A stretch of 64,000 bases of DNA, from the NCBI RefSeq assembly GCF_907164915.1, contig NC_061863.1:30971258-31035257 (forward strand), read 5' to 3'. The notes below the pieces were generated by a model, which saw only the letters and a program-made list of their open reading frames with translations, had not been told where the DNA came from and made no database searches. The stretch is from Impatiens glandulifera. Lineage: Eukaryota; Streptophyta; Magnoliopsida; Ericales; Balsaminaceae. Shown here piece by piece: positions 22,455 through 33,846 of this stretch (position 1 is its first letter; the number at the start of each line of letters is the position of its first letter). A program made the position numbers and the translations under genes.

Positions 22455-25400
22455 ACTTTATAAACTTGGCTTTTGAAAATCGGTTGTATAACATTTGAGT
22501 TTTAAACGGTTATTCTTCCGATTCTAGTCATGCTTCTAAGTTTTAACATTATTTAACATATTAAAAAAACAATATTTAAATATTGGTACCTATTGCTGAT
22601 GATCACTAGGGAGGATTATATAATTGAAGGGAGTTATGGTTTAAAAATAAACCCTAGACGAGCCTTAGGCAAAATATTTGTTTGGAACATCCCAAACATA
22701 TTTTGAAATTATTTTCCAACCTCTCAAGCTTTTTAGAAAATGGATTGGGGTCCTAAAATAAATAAAAAATTGATTTTGAAAAGTGGAAACAAACATGCCT
22801 TAAGATTAGAGTCCCAAGTCTTGGGTTTGATTTTTTCGGTCGGGTCTAAAGACCCTCGGTCTAGGTCGAGGCTCAGGATCTTCGGTATGGGTGTCGAAGT
22901 CCCTCGGTATGGATTTTTTTGGTCGGGTCTAAAGTGGAAAAAAGGGAAATGATTTTCAAAAAAACAAAGCTAAACAGACCCTTCTTTGTTGAAAACACCT
23001 ATTGAGTTTCAAACAACTGAATGAACAAACATAACAACAAACAATTTGATTAAAATCAAGCCATCAAACAATAACTATTTGAACTTTTCTTTCCTTATAA
23101 TAATTTTTTAGGGGATATTCTATCTTTGACTGAGCTTCTAACTGTCTTCATTAATCGGAATTTCCCTCCATGTATGTATGAGAGCGTTGTCATCAGAATC
23201 AATATCATCCCAAACATTTCATTATGTTCTCTTATTCGTGCTATGATTTTTTGTATTTTTTTCTCTATAGGTATTGTACAGGGCTCCAAAGAAGTATTTG
23301 AAAATATTCATGTAAAACCTATCACCATTAACATTTTTTCTTTACAAGCACTATGATTTTGTTCCATGTATCTAGAAAGTTAATGATATTAATGTCCTGA
23401 GAAAAATTAATCTACATCTTGGATATAAACGCACATTCTCCAAACAAGTGGTCAATGTTTTCCTCTTTTACTACACATATTGTGCAATTAACGTCTGGAA
23501 TATCATATACTTCTTAATTTTGTCTCTTGTCGTCAATATTTTCTTAAATGTCAGGAAAAAAATGAATTGACATCGAGGTATAACCTTTGAAAACTATATT
23601 ATTTTATGCCTATCGACCACCACATCCTTTGTTCTAATGTTCTCCCATGCTCTTCCTGCCACAAACTTTTCATTCATAATATTATCTCAACTAATTGTAT
23701 TAGTGTTTCCATTGAACTGCATATTATTGATTAGATTCAGAATTTTGAGTACTTCTAGAATACTCCTCAAAATAGAGTTTCATATTCCTTTTGAATATCT
23801 CTAACTGTGTATAAGAGACAATTTTTTCTAATTCTAACTCTGATAGATTGGAATTCCTCTCGAAGAATTATAGAATTATTCTCTAGCCACGGATCGTGCT
23901 AGAATAATATTCTCCTTTCATTACTGATTATGAACTTCATCATTTGATATGTTTCTCCTCTAGTCCTTAGGATTTTATTCAAGGACCATGTCATTTCATC
24001 TTTTATTTGGCATGTCCAAATGTTGGTTTCTCTTTTCATGAATCACGTATGAACCCATTTGACCCATAATAAATCTGCTTTCATCTCAATGGCCCATACA
24101 TGTTTGAGTTTGAGCGCTCGATTCATATGACACACTTTTTAATGGCAAGCCCTCCTTCTTCCTTTAGGGTACATATTGTTTCTCATTTGAACTTTTTGCC
24201 TCCTCTAACTTGAGTTCCCCAAATGAAGTCTCTCATCATCTTATCCAGTTCATCCATGAATTTTTGGGAATGACTATTTGTTGTGCCCTAGCCAATGATT
24301 CTCAAAATAACTCTTTTCACTAGTTCTATTCTTCCTACATATGACAGGTTTTTTGTAGCCCAACCCAAGATAAAATTTATGACATTTTCAATAAGTGGGC
24401 AAAAATGTGAGTTTTGGAGTTGATTTGTAGAGAAGGGGACTCCTAGATATTTGATTGGAAGCATTCTTTATTTTATCTCCATGTTATTAAATATAATCTG
24501 CTTCAAATCTTCCTTCACTCCTCCTCCATTATAAGTCTTTCTTTTATCTTCATTAATGAGTAAACTTGTAATACTATAAAATATTGGCAGTGCTCCTTGA
24601 TTGTACTGACATAGAATCGACATATGTGTGAGCCACTAAGAACAGATCATCAGCGAAACAAACATGTGTTATTGCTTATTCTTGCAATAGGCGTGAAATT
24701 TGAATTTATGGATTCTTAGAAGCATTTTAAAGATACAGTCCAAGATTTTCATAATAAGAATAAAGAGGTAAGGTAAGAGAGGATTTCATTGCCTTACTCC
24801 CCTTCAAGAAACAACTACATATGTCATTCACGCTGACCTCCCCAAAACATGTTGATCATCATTTCAATGTATCAATCGACTTGGATGATGATCAATTTGT
24901 TCAAAACATTTTGTGATAAAAAAAATGAGTTTTTGATTTTAAAGTTGTTTTGAAGTGTAAGGATCTATTCAATAGTTTTCTTATACTACATATACTTGAT
25001 TGGTAACAAAACAAGAACACTAGCTGCTTGTTTAAACTAATTCGAGAACTCAAAATTTTTATTTATTTTGAAAATTTTGATTTTGATCAAGCATTATCTT
25101 GATGTATCAAACATGATCCAAACAATTGCCCAATTTCATTACAATCATGTTGGGAAGCTTTCTGGGTTGTGATTCAACAAAATTAACCCAAGAACATCAA
25201 ACCCGGTTTTTGGATTTAAAAAAAATCAAATTTGGTTTTTCTTTTTTTAATCTATTGATCGGTATCATCATATCTAGATAGTTTCTAAATGATCTTAGGA
25301 TTAGTTTTCATCCGTAAAATATCATAAACAACAATGATACAAGCTTATGCAATTTGAAATATAAAAATTTCAAATTCAAATTGTGAATATTAATTAAGGG

Positions 25401-26384
25401 TGATTGAAACCTTACCAAGGATTGGAGAACACTCTTTAGAACTTAAGGAAGATTTTAAGATGTCAGGATCCGAGCTTTAAGACCTTATCCAAAGTTTTAA
25501 AAAAATATGAAAGATTGAATCTATAATGGCAGATTTCTAAAAATCGTCGATTAATGGAATTTTGGTTGTTCTTGGCTCAAGTGCTTGGAATAAGGATGAA
25601 TCATCCTTATTCTTGTATGAGAAATGATCACCTTGATAGGGTGATCATTCTGCCTTTCGAATCAACCAAAATGATTGACTAATGTAGGAGTTCCATTTTT
25701 TAAAAAAATCAAAAGCGGGTCGTTCTTGTCCACTACAGCGTCGCGACGAAGAAGATAGTGATGCATAAACAACGTCGTTTCATGCGCTTTAATATGTTCC
25801 TTCAGCGTTCCGTTAACGACCGAGCATTCTGTAAGGGTCTCGGCTAACGGTCGTTTGCTGATCTGGTGCGATGCATGCGCACTTTTTCTCATCTACAATA
25901 GGCTACACGGGCACTTCTAGGGCGTTGAATGAGATTACAACATCCATCTGATGGTCCTGGCTCTTTCTGCAGCCGATTCTCTTAGTTTTGGCCACACAAG
26001 ATCACATATTTATTTTTATTTTAAAAACTTAAGTGTTTGTTCGAAATTGATTTTTCTTTTACTTTTTTGGCTTTAATTTTGATCTTTTTAAATATTTAAA
26101 ATATTAAAATAAATATGGTAAATAATTATCTTTAGATAAATTGATACAAAAATTTATCCAAAATTATTCATTATTGTCCCTTAATATTTCTAAAATTATT
26201 TTGAGATAATATGGGTAAAACATTTATCCCAAATAATTTTATTTTTTATATTGGTGTGAACCCTTAATTAATTTGATTAATCAATAAATTAATTAATCCT
26301 AATTAATTGTTTTAAATAAGTTTTTAACTATAAATTAATTGTTTTGATTTTATTTATTTAAAAATAAATTAAAATAATTATTTT
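22455..26384 (-). repeat. Family A LTR-like repeat, copy 3, interrupted
   Basis: 22,455-22,950 matches 12,856-13,330 (TTGTATAACATTTGAGTTTT, then the CCCTCGGTCTAGGTCGAGG block). After a LINE remnant, 24,840-26,379 matches 13,790-15,500 (GATCATCATTTCAATGTATC, the GCGTCGCGACGAAGAAGA segment, TCATCTACAATAGGCTACAC), with an internal deletion around 25,540 that removes the TATA region. At 26,385 element C is inserted. The repeat continues for about 25 bases after it (39,793-39,820: AATATTATAAATTAGGGT, compare 15,508-15,525). Confidence 0.65.
23095..24835 (-). pseudogene. LINE (non-LTR) retrotransposon, RT C-terminal remnant
   Basis: The minus strand retains a broken plant LINE polymerase. In order: the GVRQ..PLLPYLF palm segment near 24,790-24,830; the FADD catalytic motif at 24,646-24,657 inside HVCFADDLFLVAH; KYLGVPF at about 24,436-24,453; LSYVGRIELVKRV near 24,310-24,360; FIWGTQVRGGKK near 24,190-24,225; and a zinc-binding CTIC...EENIDHLF motif at about 23,435-23,486. 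The last is the zf-RVT signature that ends plant LINE ORF2. Many stops and frameshifts are present and the N-terminal endonuclease is absent. A frame at 23,289-23,095 may be the extreme C-terminus. It splits A copy 3. Confidence 0.85.
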
Positions 26385-27496
26385 TGTTAGATAAATTAGA
26401 CCGGTTAAAAATAAGAATTTAACAAAACAAATTTCCTGTGCAGGAACGGTCAAGAATCTAACCGGTCAAGAATCCAACCGACCAAAGAATCTAACCGGTT
26501 AGAAGAAGAAGCAAAGGATGCATCCAAAACTGGAATGTCATTCGGTTAACCTGAAGCTGTGAACAACTGGTAGACATCCCAAACCGAAATGCAGTATCCA
26601 ACCGGAAAATCGATGAAGAGACTACTTAGAGAAAGAAGCCAGAACCATCAAACTAAGTACAATCTACAAATCGGTGTAAACAGACACTTTGGGTATATGC
26701 AGAAGATGATATCAAAGGATCAGACTGTGACATTGCCATATCCATACAAGTTTGATGATACTCTACAGGCTGCAGATGATTGCCTGAAGAGATCTTTCCA
26801 CTCTGAGATAAGTCGGAGGCACAACCTAACAGGTGCATGCAACTGTCCAACTGACAGTTGCTACATTAAGTAAAAGACAAACTTAGCCGGTTTGACCTAT
26901 GCCTTGGAAGCTTAAACCGCCAGTACAACAACACTGAACCTCTGCTCAACCAATCAGATTCAAGGATTACCCTGAAGGTACCCGTTGAAGAAATGTGACC
27001 GTTGGCACATTTCACCTATAAAAAAAGGAGCTTAAGAGGAGGAAATGTAGTTACAAGAGATAACAATTAAGAGTTCCAACAACCCAAGTTACAAGTTGTG
27101 ATTATCTCTCTAAGATTAAAAAGCTTAAGTGTGCATTTGAAGTGAGATTACAATTTCGGTGAGAATTGTACGAGTGTTTATCGAGCAGAAAATAAGTCTA
27201 ACAATTTCCGACTCATACCAACTGACTTGCACCGTTCTAACTGATTCATTATACCTTAAACCTACCTCCTAATCTCCAAACCGATATTATCCAGATCCTA
27301 TCTTTATTCATCCTGTGTGTGTGTTGCTTCAACCTGAAACAAACCACTTCCGCACTTGAACTCGGTTCAAGGGTTTATGACAGTTTGTATAGTATTGAAA
27401 CCCGGTGTTAATCTCTAACCGGATTAGTGCCAACCGTTGAGTGAAAGCACTAACCGGCCCGAACCCGGTTCCCCATCCGCGATCTAGATCCTAACA
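26385..27496 (+). repeat. C 5' LTR, with internal deletion
   Basis: It begins TGTTAGATAAATTAGACCGG and ends GATCTAGATCCTAACA. Compared with the 3' LTR it lacks about 135 bases just after AATAAGTCT (27,204), the part that holds the hairpin and GGGGTGACGTAGGAG block. It carries many AACCGG/CCGGTT motifs. A short ORF over 26,589-26,873 is repeated in the 3' LTR (38,745-39,029) but lies in U3 and is probably not a gene. Confidence 0.95.
27016..27023 (+). promoter_or_regulatory. LTR TATA box of C
   Basis: CTATAAAA, conserved in the 3' LTR (39,172-39,180) and in the C solo LTR (42,920-42,929), each about 60-100 bases before the R-like region. This is the likely retrotransposon promoter. Confidence 0.65.
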
Positions 27497-27498
27497 AT

Positions 27499-27510
27499 TG
27501 GTATTAGAGC
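27499..27510 (+). promoter_or_regulatory. Primer-binding site of C (initiator Met tRNA)
   Basis: TGGTATTAGAGC lies two bases after the LTR end. It differs by one transition from TGGTATCAGAGC, the standard plant copia site complementary to tRNA-iMet. Confidence 0.92.
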
Positions 27511-27549
27511 AGTTAGTTTGAATACTCAAGCAACCCGAAGCAAGCAAGC

Positions 27550-28745
27550 ATGAGTTTCGAAAAGCCTCCGATGCTAGAAGGTGATGATTTCGCCAACTGG
27601 AAGATATGCATGCACTTGCACCTAATCACTATGGATGATGAGATGTTGCTCATCCTGTCTGAAGGACCGATAACTATTGATAAAGATAGGAAGGACTGGA
27701 CAGCTGAGGATAGGAGGAGAAGCATTCTAGATAATCACGCCAGAAGCCATATCTTCAAAGGTTTGGAGATAAATACTTTCTGCAAGGTCAGAGATTGCAA
27801 AACCTCAAAGGAAGTATGGGAAACGGTGATTCAACTTCATGAGGGAAATGAAATAACCAAGGTAAACAAGATAATGGTGGCTACCCAGAAGTTTGAAAAC
27901 ATCAAGATGAAGCTAGGAGAAACCATGAGGGAGTACAGTGACCGGTTTACAAATGTGATAAATGAGTTATCAACTCTTGGAAAGAAGTATGATAACAAGG
28001 ATACAATCATCAAAGCTTTAAGATCTCTTCCGAGTGCATGGGACATAAAGACGATAGTGATGAGAGAATCAAACTGCCTAAGCAAGATGAAGCTACACGA
28101 TGTATTTGAAGATCTTAAGGCATATGAGTTTGAAATGAGATCTAGGATCGAAGATGAAGCATCAACCTCAACCGCTACTAAGGCATTAGTCACATCCATG
28201 GAACCGGTAGTTGCTGCACCGATCAAAACCGCTGAACAGTTCAGTGAGGATGCTATGGCAATGCTTGAACATAAGTTTGGCAGATTCATGAAAAAATCCA
28301 ACCGACAAACAACAATTACAACTACGGTGATAAATCTAATATTATATGTTATAATTGCAATTGTTTGGGACATTTCAGGTGGGAATGCAGAAAACCAAGA
28401 CGTGACCGGAAACCGGATGGTCAGAACCAAAGAAACAGATACCCATAAACCGGTGAAGGAAGGGAAGTTCAGAAAGCGCTGATAACCGATGATGGAGGAA
28501 GTTTATGGGCTCACAGTGACAACGATGATGAACTCACTTGTCTTATGGCAAACGAGGAACAAGTATTTGATTCTTCTTGTGAAGAATTTACTAAAGATGA
28601 GTTATTTAATGCACTAAATGATATGGTAGTAGAGTACAAGAACCTATTAACCTTAATACCAACCCGACTCAACTTTAGAACCGAACCCATAATACCAACC
28701 CGGTCCGAACCTGAAACCGATAGTATTCAACCTAAGGAAATCTGA
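27550..28745 (+). pseudogene. gag: C gag (copia-type capsid with zinc knuckle), frameshifted
   Basis: The first frame (27,550-28,482, 310 codons) begins about 40 bases after the PBS. It matches the UBN2/gag-polypeptide capsid family: FANWKICMHLHL near the start, then KEVWETVIQLHEG, then MREYSDRFTNVINELSTLGK, LRSLPSAWDIKT and DLKAYEFEM. Near 28,300 the frame shifts. The zinc knuckle CYNCNCLGHFRWEC (C-x2-C-x4-H-x4-C) is read in another frame at about 28,349-28,391. That frame continues to 28,745 (CLMANEEQVFD, acidic). Gag would form the virus-like particle and bind element RNA. It is homologous to the B5, B3 and B2 gag genes. Confidence 0.88.
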
Positions 28746-28779
28746 ACTATCCTCTAAGACTAAACAACTCAAGGAGTCA

Positions 28780-29193
28780 AGTCAGGAGCTGACCGAAGAG
28801 GAAGATGCACGAACCCGGTATCGAATAGCCGCATGGAAAAGATCTAGTGAAATGGTGAACCAGTTGTCTAAGTATAAAAGACATCCCAAATGCAAATTTG
28901 GTCTTGGATACAAAAACAACAAATCCGACAACAATAACCATTCCAACAAAATGAAGCTCTCAAAAGACAATCTTCCCTTTGTAAGATTTGTCAAGAGATC
29001 TTCAACCGACGATGAGAAACAAAATGATCCAAAACCGGAAAAAGAAATAACCTATGTAAGTCCAATTAACTCCGAAAAATTGCTTCATCCTGAGAGAAGG
29101 AAAGCCAACCGGCCAAAATGTAAGCAAACCTATCCACAACCACATGGAATAAACCAAAGGGCACCACAAAATAAGGCACTCTTAGGAAAATAG
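28780..29193 (+). pseudogene. C gag-protease linker region
   Basis: The frame 28,852-29,193 (113 aa) contains QLSKYKRHPKCKFGLGYKN and LPFVRFVKRSS, then EITYVSP. The same landmarks (SKSGLGFD, PISFVKGS, DEITYVPP) follow gag in B2 at 53,562-53,831. In plant copia polyproteins a coiled or K.GLGY segment of this kind separates the zinc knuckle from protease. It is separated from gag by stops. Confidence 0.65.
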
Positions 29194-29290
29194 AAAGATG
29201 TCAAATCGAGCACAAGAAAACTAGTTAGAACCATAACCGGGAAAGTTGTCCGACTTATTAAAGTCTGGATATCCAAGGGACTAATCAATT

Positions 29291-29551
29291 GTGGACCCAA
29301 GTAAATGTGGGAACCAAATAGTTGTAAATATGTATATTTTGCAGAATATGAAGAAACGGCTAGGAAATTCTGAGTGGTATCTGGACAACGGTTGCTCTAG
29401 ACACATGACTGGAAACAACAACCTTCTAACCGACATCAAAATAGAAACCGGTGCAATGATAGTCTTTGGTGACAACTCAAGAGGTAGAACTGTGGGCAAG
29501 GGTAAGATTGTCCACAGTAATTTAACAATTGACAATGTACTTCTAGGTTAA
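29291..29551 (+). pseudogene. C aspartic protease
   Basis: WYLDNGCSRHMTGN at about 29,378-29,420 is the copia protease active-site motif. The catalytic Asp is present but the usual Ser/Thr after it is Asn. MIVFGDNSRGRTVGKGKI and LTIDNVLLG follow as expected for the family. The 86-codon frame ends at 29,551 with a stop immediately after VLLG, where the polyprotein should continue. It would process Gag-Pol. Confidence 0.85.
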
Positions 29552-30435
29552 AATCTACATTTTAACCTGCTAAGTATTAGTCAGATGTGTGATGCTGGAT
29601 ACACTGTATAATTTCTTAGGCATGCATACTTAGTTAAAAACTCTCAGGGTAGCACACTACTCACCGGAAATAGGCTAGGAAATATATACAAGGTAGACTG
29701 GAAGAATGAAGTGGAGCATCCTATTTGCATGGTAACTAAAATCGATCAAACCTGCTATGGCATAAAAGATTAAACCATCTAAACCTCAAAACCTTAAACT
29801 ATATCCGCAGTAAAAAGCTAGTTGAAGGAATTCCTGATATAGTATTTAATAAGGATAAGGTTTGTTCAGCATGTCAAATGGGTAAACAAACTAAGTCAAC
29901 CTTTAAGAGTAAATGACACATTCAATCTAACCGATGCTTAGATCTTCTTCACATGGATTTATTTGGACCAATTAAAGTCACTAATATAGGTGGTATGCTT
30001 TACACTATGGTTGTTATTGATGATTATTCTAGATATACATGGGTCACATTTTTGGCATCTAAACGTGAAACCGCATCCAATTTAATTACATTGCTTAAAC
30101 GTTTACAAAATAAAAAATCAACACGCATAAATAGTATTAGGTGTGATAGAGGAACCGAGTTTACAAATAGTACATTAAATGCATTTCTTGATGAATTCGG
30201 CATTAGACACGAGTTGTCTAGTGCTAGGACTCCTCAACAGAACGGCCTGACTGAGAGAAGAAACCGAACTCTCAAGGAAGCCGCAAGGTCTATGATAGCC
30301 AACTCAGGCGTTGCTCAAAAATTTTGGGCTGAAGCTATTAGTACTGCATGTTATACACAAAATCGGACTTTAATTAACAAATTTCACAATAAAACACCGT
30401 ACGAAGTGTATTTTGATAGAATTCCTAACATTTGA
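29552..30435 (+). pseudogene. C integrase: zinc-binding and catalytic core
   Basis: 29,560-29,920 keeps broken pieces of the GAG-pre-integrase/HHCC region: LLWHKRLNHLN near 29,752-29,786 and VCSACQMGKQTKS near 29,860-29,900, in different frames and with stops. The core (29,953-30,435, 160 aa) opens MDLFGPI and contains VVIDDYSRYTWV, CDRGTEF and NGLTERRNRTLKEAA, which supply the D, D and E positions of an rve DDE integrase. The frame stops at TGA 30,433-30,435, where copia integrases continue into a Y..FGC segment. It would insert the cDNA into the genome. Confidence 0.9.
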
Positions 30436-31047
30436 TATCTTAAAATTTTCGGTTGTAAATGTTACATTCACATTAATGGCAAAAACTACTTATCTGCTTT
30501 TGATGCAAAATCCGATATTGGGATAATGCTAGGTTACTCAGCGGTTAGTAAAGCATATAGAGTATATAATACTAGAACTTTAACCGTGGAAGAATCTCTT
30601 CATGTTATATTCGATGAATCAGTTGAAAGTAACACTGCATCATCCTTTGATCTACACAACATATTGGAAAATAATAATATCCATTCTGATAGTGAAGATG
30701 AGACTCAGGTTTTCAGACGGTTCGTCCATGACCAAATGGGTGTGGTTGAAACCCAGCCGGATCAAGCTGCTACACAGCAGGAAGCTGACACCTCGGTTCA
30801 AACTAAGGAAATCGGTCAGTCTGACACTATTTATCAGCCTACCGATATGTCTAACTTTGATCAAACAAACGGTAATTTGGTAGACACACTTGAACCGAAT
30901 CTAAAAAGGAACACAAATCATCCTCCTGAGCTTATTATAGGTGACCCTTCAAAACCTGTCCAAACTAGGCGACAAAAACTGGAGGAATACTTCAATTCCG
31001 CCTTCATTTCCCAGATTGAGCCGAAAAGGGTGGATGAAGCATTGTAG
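30436..31047 (+). pseudogene. C integrase C-terminal and linker region
   Basis: 30,436-30,525 still encodes a YLKIFGCKCYI-like segment after the TGA. The frame 30,526-31,047 (173 aa) begins MLGYSAVSKAYRVYN, the copia SH3-like integrase C-terminal motif, followed by an acidic, Gln- and Thr-rich linker and by TRRQKLEEYF. It ends at TAG 31,045-31,047. A second stop, TGA at 31,057-31,059, sits just before AMQEELNQFE, the conserved entry to RT. Confidence 0.8.
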
Positions 31048-31059
31048 GATCCGGATTGA

Positions 31060-31681
31060 ATCTTGGCAATGCAAGAAGAGTTAAACCAGTTTGAGAGTAA
31101 TAAAGTCTGGTACCTAGTTCCCAAACCGAAAGATCAATCGGTCATAGGAACAAGATGGGTATTCAGAAATAAACTTAATGAAGACGGTTTGGTTACGAGG
31201 AACAAAGCTAGATTAGTGGCACAAGGATACAAATAGGAAGAAGGCGTTGATTTTGAAGAATCATTTTCCCCTGTAGCTAGAATTGAAGCCATTAGGATTT
31301 TTTTCTAGCCTTTGCTGCTTTCAAAAATTTTAAAGTTTTCCAAATGGTTGTTAAAAGTGCATTTTTAAATGGTGACCTACGTGAAGAAGTATACGTTGAG
31401 CAACCACCCGGTTTTAAAAATGCTGACCTACCTAATCATGTATATCGCCTAAATAAAGCACTGTACGGTTTAAAACAAGCTCCTAGAACTTGGTATGATA
31501 CACTAACCGCATTTCTGATACATCACGACTTCACCATAGGGTCAGTGGATAAAACCCTATTTAAATTTGAGAAAGAGGGATACATTCTACTTGTTCAAAT
31601 ATATGTAGATGATATCATTTTCGGATCAAACGATTCTAAGTTGTGTGATAAATTCTCAACCCTAATGACTAAAAATTTGAA
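31060..31681 (+). pseudogene. C reverse transcriptase, catalytic Asp lost
   Basis: RVT_2-type RT: AMQEELNQFESNKVW, GTRWVFRNKLNEDG and KARLVAQGYK, then TAG 31,234-31,236, then FSPVARIEAIR and a frame disruption near 31,300. The frame 31,344-31,685 then reads VVKSAFLNGDL, PPGFKN, YRLNKALYGLKQAPR and YVDD at 31,602-31,613. In motif A the residue before VKSAFLNG should be the catalytic Asp, but codon 31,347-31,349 is GTT (Val), so the enzyme would be dead even without the stops. A frame change near 31,675-31,683 separates it from RNase H. Confidence 0.9.
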
Positions 31682-32573
31682 ATGAGTATGATGGGAGAAT
31701 TAAGCTTCTTCTTAGGTCTTCAGGTTAAACAACTGGAAGGAGGAACTTTCATCAGTCAGCCCAAATATAACAAGGAACTTCTAAAGAAATTTGGTATGGA
31801 CACATGTTCCTCTGCCGCTACCCCAATGAGCTCATCAATCAAGCTGGATAAAGATGATGACGGTCAGGGAGTAGAACTGACCGCCTATCGTGGAATTATC
31901 GGCTCACTTCTGTACCTGACATCAAGTAGACCGGACATACTATTTGCGGTCGGAGTGTGTGGAAGATTTCAGGCCAACCCCAAACAATCTCACTATACAG
32001 CCGCTAAACGAATCCTAAAATATTTAAAGGGAACCTCTAAAGTCGGTCTGTGGTATCCAAAGGACTCATCTTTTAACCTCACAAGTTACTCTGACGCAGA
32101 CTATGCAGGATGTAAGGTTGATAGAAAAGTACCAGCGGACGCAGACGCATACTATGCAGGATGTAATTCTTGGGTGATCGACTTGTTTCATGGCACAGCA
32201 AGAAGTAAACGCCGGTTGCCACATCAACCGCAGAAGCTGAATATCTGGCAGCCGGAAGTTGTTGTTCACAAATCCTATGGATTCAGCAGCAACTAAAGGA
32301 TTTCGGTGTCATCGCCGAAGAGTCTCGTATCTTCTGTGACAAGACAAGTGCCATAGAAATCACATACAATCCGGTTTTACACTCTAGAACTAAGCACATC
32401 GACATAAGGCATCATTTCATCTAAGAACATGTCATGCAGAAGCATATCCGGCTAGAATATGTAACAACAGATCAACAAGTAGCCGATATCTTCACAAAGC
32501 CCTTGCAGGAAGCTAAGTTTTCTTTCTTCAGAAACATCATCGGTTTAACCGATATTAATCAACTCATTTCTTA
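31682..32573 (+). pseudogene. C RNase H domain, rearranged
   Basis: The frame 31,682-32,296 reads SMMGELSFFLGLQV, then YRGIIGSLLYLTSSRPDI and YSDADYAGCKVDRK. At about 32,130-32,165 a short imperfect duplication of the GACGCAGACTATGCAGGATGTA segment replaces the expected sequence and shifts the frame. The remainder in another frame gives TSTAEAEYLAAGS, FCDKTSAI, HSRTKHIDIRHHFI then a TAA near 32,422, and QVADIFTKPL, ending at a stop near 32,571. It would degrade RNA in RNA:DNA hybrids. Confidence 0.85.
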
Positions 32574-33033
32574 AACTTTTAACCTCTAAAGGGAAAATAG
32601 GTTCGGACAAACAAAACCGGAAGTTCTTCTTAAAATGTCGGAAAACGAATTTACCATCGTATTTATTGAAGAACCCATCAGTTACAGTAAACCGACCAGT
32701 TACTTAGTACCTACATTAAATAACTGCATCGGGACCAATGACTGAAAACCAACCGGTTTGAATATAATATATTTTGGAATATTTGGTTTCCTAAAAAAAA
32801 TGGAACAACTATCTGTGTTTGGACGTATCTGTTCTGAAAAGATACCTTTTCAAAACAAAGCAGTCATGCCTCAAAAGACGTGAAGATATGATATCTCTCA
32901 CCGTCCAGGCCTATGACTCAAACTCTTAGGTTGTAAACATACCTAATTCATGCAAGATGTTTTATCCTATTGTTAATAAACTAAATTATCTGCTACCACT
33001 AGATAATACTATTCACCCATATCACCCTTCAAC
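32574..33033 (+). other. Non-coding spacer between pol and first aORF
   Basis: No open frame of note. It contains several CCGG-type motifs (AACAAAACCGGAAG, CCAACCGGTTTG) and precedes a TATA-like box at 33,034-33,044. It may hold the aORF1 promoter. Confidence 0.4.
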
Positions 33034-33044
33034 TAATATATAAG
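33034..33044 (+). promoter_or_regulatory. TATA box of aORF1
   Basis: TAATATATAAG lies about 60 bases before the aORF1 ATG at 33,103. This spacing suits an independent transcript with a short 5' leader. aORF2, aORF3 and the B aORFs show comparable boxes. Confidence 0.5.
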
Positions 33045-33102
33045 TCAGATGAACATCAAACAAATATCCATAATATCAACCTATCATCTCACTAAGACAA
33101 AA

Positions 33103-33846
33103 ATGTCTCAGTTCCAAAACATTCTCCAAGTTGACTTTGACTCAACACAAAGGACACAACACTATGAGATCTTTAAAATGATTAAATCTCTGGAAAGTAT
33201 CGGTCTGCGGCCTTTCCTAGATAACAAATATGTCATCTTTCTTGAAACCGTTACTGAATTCTTCCATAATGCTAGAGTCTTCCGTGGTACTCCATACTTC
33301 GACACTCTTATCCAATCAAGGGTAAGAGGAACAATGTTTGACTTCTCCGAGAGAGACTTCGCTCAGTTCTTCGAGCTTCCGAAGGAAGGTCTTACTGACC
33401 TAAATGTTTCGGCTGAACTAAAAGCCGAAATCTCTTTGAACTTTTCCCACTCCAACTCTCCGGTCGATGATCACGGAGCACGGTCATCGTTGAGGGCTAA
33501 ATATCAGCTTCTGAATGACATCGTCGGTAGGGCCATCCTGGGAAAGGATGTCACCAACACCTATTGTACCACAGTCTTCAACATCATGACCGCCATCATA
33601 ACCGATACTCCGGTCAATTGGTCTAGGCTGCTATTTGACATCCTGATCTAGATGATCACCACCCGTCATACCAGCTTCATTCCCCAAATCAGCTCTTTAC
33701 TTATCGAACTCGGGGTTCCGCTCTGTCCAGGCGAAGGGCTGAACCAATCCCAGGTCTTGACCAAATATTCCGCTGATTCCTTCTATGAGCGGTTTGAGAA
33801 AGCTTGGAAGAAGAAGAACAGACACCTCACCTCCTCCGGCCATTGA
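33103..33846 (+). pseudogene. C accessory ORF 1 (aORF1), one in-frame stop
   Basis: From ATG 33,103 (MSQFQNILQVDFDS; chosen because aORF2, aORF3 and B5 also start shortly before a VDF- or IDF-like motif) the frame runs to TAG 33,649-33,651. It resumes in the same frame to 33,846. Conserved with its paralogues: GLRPFL then an aromatic segment and VTEFFHNA, then FFELPKEGL, YQLLNDIVGRAILGK, then NWSRLLFDIL and, beyond the stop, LGVPLCPGEGLN. It is globular and mainly helical, with no catalytic motif, zinc finger or membrane segment. It lacks the basic linker and coiled coil of aORF3. The function is unknown. Confidence 0.8.

Noticed and set aside
26589..26873. 94-aa ORF duplicated in both C LTRs (also 38,745-39,029)
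   Set aside because: It lies in U3, is duplicated only because the LTR is duplicated, and is absent as an open frame from the solo LTR. No motif.
27837..28430. 197-aa minus-strand ORF with hydrophobic, Ser-rich product
   Set aside because: It is antisense to the conserved C gag frame, whose plus-strand product has clear capsid motifs.
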